64,000 nucleotides of DNA from Saturnia japonica. Lineage: Eukaryota; Arthropoda; Insecta; Lepidoptera; Saturniidae. The notes beneath the pieces were generated by a model that worked only from the letters and a program-made list of their open reading frames with translations, was not told the origin of the DNA and made no database searches. The position numbers and the translations under genes were made by a program. Below, piece after piece: positions 55,111 through 64,000 of this stretch. The first letter of the stretch is position 1; each line of letters begins with the position of its first letter. The stretch spans positions 3,100,001 to 3,164,000 of the forward strand of contig CM065322.1 in assembly GCA_033032175.1 (NCBI GenBank), given 5' to 3'.

Positions 55111-58094
55111 TAATTTTATATTTATTTACAATTTAATTTCTACCTGAGAGTCTAATTTAATAAATGATATTAATTTTGTCATTCTTATTTGTAAAATTAC
55201 TAACTCCTGCCTCAGATATTCTTCAAATTAGGTATAATTTTGAAAATAATGAATAGATTGCTGCCTGATTCTAATAATCAGTGATAGAACATGAATTGCT
55301 CTTTTAAATTTTAATTTAGAATTTATTTGTTTTCCTCAATACTGTTATAGATTCATGGTACCATCTATAAATTGATTGAAAATTGAACAAGCTTGAACAC
55401 GCCAAATAATTTAAACTAGGACAATAAAACACTTATGACAGTTATTACAGTTCTACTACCACTTGGACTATTACAGTATTGGGAACAAATGCCAAACGTT
55501 AATGGGAATAAAATAAAACTGGAAAACAACTTGTTGGTTTAGTGAACGTCCTGACCGTATGTAACGTATGAAGCGAACCATATCTAAGTGCTTCGGATCT
55601 CGATTGCGAGTGTTAGTGAAATTCAAAACAGGCCGTTTGTACGTCAATAAGCGAGGAGTCGATTTATTGAAGCGATTTTACACGGAGAATACAATTTTAT
55701 GATCCTGCTAAACATGAATGGTGCTGTTATTGTGAGTTCTATTGATATTTGTTTCTCGAATAAAGTACCGGTGGCGCCTTCTATTTCGTGTACAGATTAT
55801 GTAGGAAATGTCGTGTACCATGGGTTGCGTTCAGGCGAAATAAAATAATCATTGATCCATCTTAAACTGTTAAGTTAAATTTTACAAGGTATCCTATAAC
55901 CATCAGTCTAAAAGTTGACAGTAAAAGAATTCCAGTCAGTAGTTTTATTGATTACCTCCTAAGAACCAATTAACAAGCTTTACCTCTAGTATATTATAAG
56001 TATAGATTTATAGATGAACAAAAACATCGTACAAAGAAGAAATGGAAGGCCGGCTTGCAGAAGTCCTTAATTTAAAAGATTTTGATCTGATAGCATACGT
56101 GTATACAATGTCTGGATTATTTATGGACAATTTTTATCTAAAATTAGAAAATTATTATTTACACGCCGAAGTTTCATTTTCTTCTGTAAACCTGATAGGA
56201 ATATTTCCATTCTAATTTTCGTCTTCAAACAATGTTCCTAAAATTTCAAATTTTGGACTTAAGGTCTTCTATAACTGGGTCTTTCAAATAGTTCTTCAGT
56301 GATAAGTGCATTATCTGTTAATGGAATTGATATATTGAGTATTTTATAATATGCATGGACTAATATAGAATTTCATATTTAATTTATGTAGGATTATTGT
56401 GATGGCAAATAAATCTGATTACATTAAAAATTTGTAATATATTCGTACAATGCTCTTTTTATTCTTGGCTCATTTTACACCCAACTTCTTGGATAAATGA
56501 ATTTAGGTATAAAGCAAAAGAATATATACTATGTAGTTATTATTGCTTATTTTTGATACTAACTCTTCATTTTGGTCTGTGAAATCTCCGCTCTTGCTTA
56601 TAACATGGATGCCAGATTCTCACAATAGTGTCAAATATTCGACTGTAACAAACAGTTCCATTAGTCAAATTAATTATTAACCGTGTTCCAAAGTAGTTTG
56701 TCTCTTTGACCGGCTCTGTACTAGTGATTTGTGAATATTCGTGAAAGGCAAGTTGTCGATGGTTCCCCATAATCCTTTGGATTTCAAAGTTCTGACATTT
56801 CCTAAGGTATGTCTGTAGAGTGTCTTAGAATTATAATCATATGTTGAATTTGTTTGTTGAGAGTAACACCTTATAATATTAAAGCTTATTTTATTATTAT
56901 TATTGTCAAGCGTTACACGTACGTATAATTGAAGACGAAAAAGAAAAAACACTTTGAGTAAGAGTTAGTCCTTAACTGTATGTATCGAAACATATTGATT
57001 TTCCTATTTTGGATATTAATCTTCGTCAAAGGATCATTATGTCTATTATCAAGTGGTTAATTATTTTGTTTTACAAAGTAACAAAGTCTTTTCGTGATTT
57101 TAGTAGTCTAACAAAATAGTGGCTTTCTTATTAGAACATTCTAGGGAATTTTACTAAAATTGCAGAATTCATGTTACATGTTTTTATTTTCAATACAATT
57201 TACTTGGAGGGAATAATCAAGCTTTAATAAATAAAAAGACACCAATATTACACAGTACAGGTTCAAATGATTGCGAATCTATGGATAAAAAAGAAAAACT
57301 ACTTCATGAAAAAAGAAAGCTCTCGCCAAGAACTCTGGATAGTAACTAGTCAGTTGAACAATGTAAACTGCTTTATCTACATGCCGTTTATTTGATTTTC
57401 GATATCTCAGAGTTACTGCAAATTTGCAAACAAAAAAAAACTGTATTCGTATTTATCTTCTTTTGTCCTCAACAAAATGTAAATACGTAATAACAAAGTT
57501 CAATATAGAGTTTAACCATTTATTATTGTTGTTCGTATTATCGATATATTTCCAAGCACTATTATTATACTGCAATTTGATATAAGCATTTGTAATCCGT
57601 CTGTCTGATGCAAACAATACACCGGAATACATTAAGTAAGAGTCACCGGCAAAACTGCGGTCTCAGAACATTGCCTTACCTCCACTGGTCTTTGACGGTT
57701 TCGTATTACAATACAGAATTAAACTTCAGTAGAATGAATTGCAACGTTTCAGTCACAAACGGTTCTTACTGCTGTATTTTCGAAAATGTCTTAGTTTATT
57801 TGTGACTTGCTGAAAGCCGTGGTTCCTTATATGTTTGAATCTTTGTGAAGACTGCAAATATATGCTTATTATCTTATTCTTGAGTGTTTTCATTCGTCGC
57901 TGAAGTTTTATAGCTAAGAGTGGTCGAGATTCGATCATGATTCATTAAATTTTTAATTTGGTAAGTTAATAGGGTTCTTTTGTTAAAAAATATGCTTACA
58001 TAATCGTTTCATATATTTTTTGAATCACGATCAATCTATCAGTAATTATTAGTGGACAATATTTTAAAATTATTCGGTGACAATCTCTTTTGTG
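55111..58094. other. AT-rich DNA with no supported gene
   Basis: Open frames at 56567-56952 and 57608-57938 show no domain. A possible 5' exon near 55600-55731 is described among the findings. Confidence 0.35.
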
Positions 58095-58295
58095 TGACCT
58101 CTGTGGCATGTGCATATGCAGTATGAATGTAAACAATAAATGTTTAATTTAATTTTATTTTATATATTTATAACATTTTCTGTATTCCTTCTCCATATAA
58201 ACTTTAAATATGTCAAACCTCACATTCTTCCTTGTGCGTAACTTACTTAAAAAGGTGTACAAAGTTCTCTCTTTGCATAGTACGATATAGATAGA
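58095..58295 (+). repeat. Dispersed repeat family B, copy 5 (partial)
   Basis: Retains TTCCTTCTCCATATAAACTT, CAAACCTCACATTCTTCC and an eroded ACTTAAAAAGG end. The CTAGCGATCG end is missing. Confidence 0.6.
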
Positions 58296-58658
58296 TTTAT
58301 TAGTAAGTTAACTTTGCATGCTCAATTAAAACACATAGTTGATTATAATTAGCATTAAGCAGAAAAATTATAACCACTAATGTAGTCATTCGTTTGTTAA
58401 AATACAAGATAACATAGGTCCTGTACTTGCTAGAATCCTCAAAACTTTTAGCTATTAGGATTATTTAGAATTTGATAAATTTATCTTTTATAAGATTTCG
58501 CATTAACAACAACATTCAACATTGTAACCTCCCATTTAACTACTGAGGACCTAATGAATTTTCAAAAGCCCTCTCTTAGTGTTCAACTGAGTTATATGAG
58601 GAAATAATGTGTTAAATTTCAAACTTATAGATTCACTGATCTTTTCTGTCATTCTTAA
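58296..58658. other. AT-rich spacer before the LINE
   Basis: No feature recognised. Confidence 0.4.
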
Positions 58659-59972
58659 GAATTTTATATAACCAACTATAGGCCCATAAGTTTGACCAGT
58701 GTATTGTGCAAAACCATGGAGATGATGATAGCTTGCCACATAAGAGAATTTCTAATACATGAAAAGATTACCCTGGATGAGCAGCATGGTTTCATCCCAA
58801 AACGATCTGTTACAACCAATTTACTAAATTGCTTAAACGAGTGGACACGGAACCATAGTAATGGACAGCCAACAGATATCATTTACTTGGATTATGAGAA
58901 GGCATTTGACCGTGTTCCTCTGAAACGCCTCATACATAAATTGGAACACCTTGGCATACGTGGAAGCATTTTAGCCTGGATATGCGACTTCCTTTCTGGT
59001 AGAACGTTTCGGGTGCGCATTGGCGAAGTCATGTCCGATCCGCGAAGTGTCCTCAGTGGCGTTCCTCAAGGTTCGGTGCTTGGTCCATTGCTCTTTATCT
59101 TGTTCCTCTCAGACTTGAAAAGTACTCTGCAACTACCTTTTTCGCTTTTTGCTGATGATACCAAATTTTTTGCTAACCCTCGAAGCAACTGGCGAGCTAT
59201 ACAGAATGACCTTAATGCGATTTTTAAGTGGACTCATGACTGGCTTCTAACTTTAAATGTGAATAAGTGCTCCGTGCTACACATTGGTAGTAATAATCCT
59301 TGTCAGATATACTATCTTGGTGGTGAACAATTAACCGCAGTTGAAACACAAAGGGACTTGGGAGTTACAGTATCCAAAGATCTTAAATGGGGAACTCATG
59401 TGCTTGGGGTTGTGAAGAAAACTAATTCGATCCTTTATATCATTCGCAAGGCATTTAAATTCCTAACAGCTAAAACTTTTATAAAGTTATACAAGACCTA
59501 TATTAGACCACTTCTTGAACATGCTTATATTATCTGGGATCCCTACTTCAAAAAAGACATTAAGCTCATTGAAAATGTACAGAGAAGGGCTACTAAGATG
59601 GTGTATGCAATGCGTAACTTACCCTATGAACAGCGCCTCATAAACCTTGGCCTTACCACACTAGAACACCGTAGACAAAGGGGCAGGTTAATCGAAACTT
59701 ATAAAATCCTCACTAATTATTACGATGTGCCCAGCCTTAAAGATATGTTTAAGTCAAATGAAAATAAACACCTACGAGGTCATCCCTTGAAACTTTGGGA
59801 ATTCCCAGCAAAAAGAAACCCAATGAAGCAGTTCTTGCCTAACAGAGTGGTCACAGCATGGAACAAACTTCCAGAAAAAGTTGTGATGGCTCCTACCATA
59901 ACCTCCTTTAAGAGCAGATTGGACAAGGAAGATATCTCCAAGCTATTTGATACGCACGCATCAGCTAATTAG
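58659..59972 (+). CDS. LINE reverse transcriptase, 5'-partial, otherwise open
   Basis: RNA-directed DNA polymerase part of a non-LTR retrotransposon. The frame is open from just after a TAA at 58656-58658 and has no proper ATG start, because the element is 5' truncated; the TTG at 58692 is internal. Counting from 58692: LDYEKAFD at 66-73 (first catalytic Asp), SGVPQGSVLGPLLF at 122-135, FADD at 153-156 (catalytic pair), then thumb and a C-terminal region ending HLRGHPLKLW and NRVVTAWNKLPEKV. There is no stop or shift over 426 codons, so insertion looks fairly recent. The endonuclease domain is absent, so it cannot retrotranspose alone. Confidence 0.85.
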   Translation, partial: EFYITNYRPISLTSVLCKTMEMMIACHIREFLIHEKITLDEQHGFIPKRSVTTNLLNCLNEWTRNHSNGQPTDIIYLDYEKAFDRVPLKRLIHKLEHLGIRGSILAWICDFLSGRTFRVRIGEVMSDPRSVLSGVPQGSVLGPLLFILFLSDLKSTLQLPFSLFADDTKFFANPRSNWRAIQNDLNAIFKWTHDWLLTLNVNKCSVLHIGSNNPCQIYYLGGEQLTAVETQRDLGVTVSKDLKWGTHVLGVVKKTNSILYIIRKAFKFLTAKTFIKLYKTYIRPLLEHAYIIWDPYFKKDIKLIENVQRRATKMVYAMRNLPYEQRLINLGLTTLEHRRQRGRLIETYKILTNYYDVPSLKDMFKSNENKHLRGHPLKLWEFPAKRNPMKQFLPNRVVTAWNKLPEKVVMAPTITSFKSRLDKEDISKLFDTHASAN

Positions 59973-60015
59973 CTGCTAGTGTGTCTTACCAAATATAATA
60001 ATAATAATAATAATA
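58659..60015 (+). mobile_element. CR1/Rex1-like LINE, 5'-truncated, AAT tail
   Basis: The element begins inside the RT domain (NYRPISLTSV), runs to the stop at 59972, has only about 25 bp of 3' UTR and ends in an AAT-repeat tail at about 59996-60015. A family-A repeat starts directly after the tail. The clade is inferred from the C-terminal wording. Confidence 0.75.
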
Positions 60016-60270
60016 ACTTCAACAAAAGACGGGAGGGACGGGAGGACTGAGTAAAAACTCAGTTCGAATGTATTTTTTTTTTATGGATGTCCAGCATAAC
60101 TTCTTTGCTTATGAACCGATTTCTATGATTCTTTTTTTGTTAGATCATACCTCAAGGGTGGACCATCTTTTAATTTCATTGGTATTGGACTTTGAACTTC
60201 GTAGATACAAAAGGGAACTCTTCAAAATAATTGTAGCTGATTTCCTTTTTGTTGTAAATTGTATTTTTAT
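60014..60270 (+). repeat. Dispersed repeat family A, copy 4
   Basis: Begins at AACTTCAACAAAAGACGGGA directly after the LINE AAT tail. Contains CAGTTCGAATGTATTTTTTT, TATGAACCGATTTCTATGAT, ATACCTCAAGGGTGG and AAGGGAACTCTTC. The open frame at 60068-60274 is a by-product. Confidence 0.75.
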
Positions 60271-61887
60271 GTAAGTAGATACCTAAAGTACAATAATGAT
60301 AATTACTAAAATAAAACGACTCTCACTTAATTCATATACATATATGAATGTTTTCAAAAGCAATGATATGAAAATAAATTGCATCGTACATCATAATCTC
60401 GAATTGGTTTCCGTATGTCAAATTTTAAAAAAGAATCTATGATTGAATCAACACGCGATAAGTCTCGCGATGGACGAGGGGTCGTCATTGTGTTTAAGTC
60501 AATGATATAGAATTAAATAGAAGGTGCACGGAGCGCAGTTAATATAAAATTTGTATATTATAATAAAACTGAAGAGTGTTTAGTTGATAGTTTGTTTTTT
60601 AAACGCACTAATCTCTGGAACTAACAGTCACATACAAAAAAAATCTTTTGTCATTGATAGCCAGATTCATGAGGAATTTGTATTCAGTAATTATGGGCGT
60701 GAAGCAATCTAGCAAGATGTAGGCGAGTACGGTAAATGAGACCACCTATAGGCTACACGGGTGCATTGGTGGTGGCGAAGTGGCGTGGAGAGTTTGTGAA
60801 ATAAACTCAGTACCGGAGAAACTATGGGGAACAGCTATATAAAATTTGGTATTTTACAATAATTTTTCCGGTTTAATCTTGCATATCTGTAAAAACGGCA
60901 ATTTCAAAATTTAACGAACTGGCTTAACGTGTACATAAATGCGTTTGCATGATCACACTTAGAGCTGCCATGACTCAATATTGTAGACGTATAATAACTT
61001 AAATTATTAAACTTAAATTATAATATGCCAATAACTTAAAAATCACCTGGACATTTGGGTGAAATCGAGGTTTTTCCGGAAACTAAAAAAAATAATATTT
61101 ATTTACTTTTTCTATGAATATATTTGTTATTCAGTTAATCAGATTTTTCCTGGTACATTTTTTGAAATTTTCCAGATGTTTCCTGGGTTCTTTTCAAACT
61201 AGGTCCAATCCATGACATCTCGGACGGATGGCAGCTTTAATCATACCATACTGAAAATTTTCAGTATTCTGTTTCTAAGTTATTTATCAAGTATAATATG
61301 TTGAAACTCAAGGTGAGTTAGTGAGCTGGTTTTAAAATAATACCAGTGAATTAATATTCAGAGTCGCAAGACAACCTAAGAAGATTAACACTCAATTAAG
61401 TATAAAAATATTGTACGTTGACGTCACGTTTTCTGATTGGAGTTTCCCATCTAGATGACTCTCAGACAAGAACATCAAATATCAACAAAGGTACAATTAT
61501 TTATAAGCTCTTTCATCAATAAACAAATATGGTTACAAAATTTTTAAACACATTTTCAGCTCGGGAATTGAATCGCAGAAAGCACAGAATTAGTTATCGA
61601 TTATTCTAACTTATCTAAATTCTTTAATTCCATGTCATGTTATTGTGCTCAAAGCAATATGGAGTGCGAATGTTAGGGCAAGGAATTGTGAAGACGGTGT
61701 CGGATCACCGAGATGCTTTATCCCTCGAGGGGAATGTTAAGGATAAGTGATACATCAGTGTCCACTTGTATCCGCTTGTGAGTCGAATTTTGAGATAATG
61801 TCGAACTTAAGATAACCTTTTGATCGTGTATTGTTATAAGAGATTATTATTTCAAAAAATGATCTACAAACTCATTATCATCATCAT
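60271..61887. other. AT-rich DNA with repeat pieces
   Basis: AACGCACTAATCTCTGGAAC near 60603 resembles a block at 22965, probably from the same old repeat. One TGACGTCA lies at about 61420. No gene. Confidence 0.35.
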
Positions 61888-62050
61888 TGCTTCGTTAGCA
61901 TAGTGATCTAAAGCGCGACTGCTATGCTCGAGGTTTTTGGTTTGAATTCCCAGGTCCAGAAAAGTGTTATTGGGTTTTTCTATGAAATTCTCAGTACCAG
62001 CTCGGCAATGGCTGTTTTTTATGCTCCAGAAGTATTCATAGATTGCGCTG
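61888..62050 (+). repeat. tRNA-derived SINE, family F
   Basis: The head GCTTCGTTAGCATAGTGATC resembles an A box; GGTTTGAATTCCCAGGTCC is a B-box arm. A body with GTGTTATTGGGTTTTTCTAT, GAAATTCTCAGTACCAGCTC and GGCAATGG follows, as in a common lepidopteran SINE. It is not a tRNA gene: the stems are mispaired. Confidence 0.65.
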
Positions 62051-63284
62051 AAATGATCATGAAATTAAGTATATTTTCTGTAGGCACTTATGTTAATAAT
62101 TTAAGTCTGGGTTTTTCTTTTCTAATGTTTAAAATCATTAAAAATTACTATTCGATCTAAATTTATATGAAAGACGTCGTTTGGTGTTTACACTATCAAG
62201 ATTTTTATTAAATTACACTAAACAGACATATATATAAATTATTATTATTCACTGTAAATTAACGGTTTATAAAAATAAAGTTATTAAATAAAATTACTAT
62301 TTCTTAAAGGACAGTTAACATTTCAAATGAAATCATTTGGGTATTCTCAAAGCTTGTACCGGTCAAATTACCGTAAGGTGAGAAGATTGTGGTGAGGGGA
62401 GGTTTTTATTTAGTTACTGTTTTTCATACACGAAATATCGATATGCACGAAGTCGTGAGCACAGCTAGTTAAAAATAAAATCATAAATAGATAGGTAGAG
62501 ATTTGAAATATAATTTTCACAATTAACAAAATAATTTTTGTCGTTAATCCTACATTAAAAGGGAAGTTTGTAAAAATTTCAAAGTCCCTTTGTTTATTGA
62601 AGAGGAAATAATTAGAGCGTATTCCAAAGGACTCGACAGGGAAACAGGGAGAAAAACAACAATTCACCAGTCAGGTAGAGGATAATCCGAGAATTTAACA
62701 ATGGCTGTATGGAAAATAAAAGGAACGGCATGGAATGGAGACGAGCAAAAATTAGCAATTATATTATAAAAAATATATTTGAGTGGCTCGTTTGAAACGG
62801 TTCGCGGTGTCGTGTTCTGCGTTTTGTTTTTGCTATGCGATACCCTTGTAATGAGGATAAACGAATACTGTTTAATGGGCATCTTCTTTCGTATTTTAAA
62901 ATGTTTTTGCATTTACGTTTAGTTTTTTCAAAAGATTTTAGAATATTACTCACTTTTTAAAGTTGAAGTACTTGAGATTAACTGAATAACATTTTTTTTT
63001 TCAATGAAAATAAAGTTTTTTTGGATGGAAATAAAAATCAGTAAATCTATATATATATATATATAAATATAACGAATATATATATATATATATATTCGTT
63101 TTTATTTCTTTTTAATCAAATCAAAACTATTATTATTTAATTAAAAATATTTCTTCTTAAATTTAATTATGTTTCATTTAAATTTAATTGAACTCGTAGT
63201 TAACAATAAAACGGTCTTCATAATTAATATTTTCAGTAGTACAAACTGTGTTTTAATACGTCAATCAGTACTTCTATATATTAA
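62051..63284. other. AT-rich DNA with a Helitron-like end and a long palindrome
   Basis: A GAAGTCGTGAGCACAGCTAG end lies at 62449-62468, like those at 19770 and 26050. Minus-strand open frames at 62410-62953 show no domain. The 30-bp palindrome at 63071-63100 is listed separately. Confidence 0.35.
63071..63100. repeat. 30-bp perfect palindrome with TA core
   Basis: AACGAATATATAT continues as TA repeats and closes with ATATATTCGTT. Each half is the exact reverse complement of the other. Another TA run precedes it at 63048-63064. Confidence 0.85.
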
Positions 63285-63480
63285 TAATAGCAACCGCCCG
63301 CGACTTCGACCGCATTAATTACAGTTAAATAAAAATGTCTCTATCACTCAGGGAAATTATGACATCCTATTAGCGAAATAATTGTTAGAATCGGATTAGT
63401 GGTTTCAGAGATTACCTTCCACAAATATAAACAACTTTCCTTCTTTTTAAAAGTAATAATATTATAAATATGAATAAATA
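63285..63480 (+). repeat. Interspersed repeat (Helitron-like start)
   Basis: TAGCAACCGCCCGCGACTTC, TGTCTCTATCACTCAGGG and AATCGGATTAGTGGTTTCAG with AGATTACC are blocks of a repeat common in Lepidoptera. No coding frame. Confidence 0.5.
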
Positions 63481-63635
63481 TTCTTAATGAATATCATAAC
63501 AATGATAATAAGTAATAACGTAGCTACGGTCGGCGGAGACTAAATTATTAAACTGTGCATGTTATGTGTAAAATTAAATATGAATGAGATACTAACTACA
63601 AGACAATTTATAACAAAAAACCAACGTCAATGACT

Positions 63636-63838
63636 TTTATGAGTTTCGTGGTGTATCTTCAAATTCGAAGGTCCAATGATAATGAAATTAAAATGGGACC
63701 ACCCTTGAGGTATCTCCTATCAAACAGAAAAAGAAACATTCAAATTAGTTGATCAACAAAGATGTTATGGTTGGACATCCATTATATATAAAAAATATAC
63801 ATTCGATTTGAGTAACCCCGCTTCGTCTTTTTTTTAAA
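63636..63838 (-). repeat. Dispersed repeat family A, copy 5 (reverse)
   Basis: The reverse complement holds AAAAGACGAAGCGGGGTTAC, CGAATGTATATTTTTTATAT, GATACCTCAAGGGTGGTCCC and TTCGAATTTGAAGATACACC. The interior matches copies 1, 2 and 4. Confidence 0.75.
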
Positions 63839-64000
63839 TCTGTTAACAAAGTAACGTTGGTTTTTACACAGAGCATATAAGTCTTACCTATTTTATTTTT
63901 AATTTATTAAACTACCAACAAGACATATGTACACTTCAGTATAATTAAAAATACAAAACATACTTAAAGTAAATAGTGTAAATAAGTTTAAATGTTCATA

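Noticed and set aside
58692..58694. Translation start for the LINE RT at this codon
   Set aside because: It is TTG inside the conserved NYRPISL motif; the frame is open upstream to 58659 and the element is truncated, so no true start exists.

Overview
The window is AT-rich, repeat-dense animal nuclear DNA. It is most likely from a moth or butterfly: the 5S rRNA sequence looks lepidopteran, and so do many dispersed repeats (tRNA-derived SINEs, Helitron-like ends, RTE/R1/CR1-like LINE tails). Species attribution is inference. No complete protein-coding host gene was recognised; the only coding sequences I can name belong to transposable elements.

The outstanding content is RNA polymerase III genes. 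Four separate 5S rRNA clusters lie at 5.35-6.49, 10.40-11.74, 17.28-18.57 and 28.81-30.13 kb. They hold 27 recognisable copies, of which 13 read base-identical over 119 nt. Repeat periods are about 199-205 bp. The third cluster is inverted relative to the other three. Every spacer inspected keeps a TGACGTCA-type octamer at -47 to -40, an AT-rich TATA-like block near -20 and a T-run after the gene. Around the clusters are decayed derivatives: a degenerate first copy next to a LINE tail, two units at 16.94-17.28 kb where the 5S body is replaced by unrelated DNA, a truncated copy at 18.48 kb, a remnant at 30.21 kb and an isolated relic at 36.98 kb. A tRNA-His(GTG) gene lies at 1.95 kb and a U6 snRNA gene at 22.78 kb, so three kinds of Pol III gene share the first 30 kb.

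Between and after the clusters lie transposable elements. These include an intact Tc1-like transposase with inverted repeats (50.45-52.05 kb), a dead mariner inside a LINE 3' UTR (31.57-32.85 kb), CR1/jockey-type reverse transcriptase remnants (35.76 and 58.66 kb), an R1-like GC-rich tail (23.3 kb) and several RTE-like 3' fragments. There is also a hAT-type MITE with a perfect 8-bp target duplication (44.98 kb), a second MITE (13.79 kb), four SINE families and two dispersed families with five copies each. The 30-64 kb half holds almost only such repeats and unannotated AT-rich DNA, with a few GC-rich islands that could be promoters or exons of host genes.
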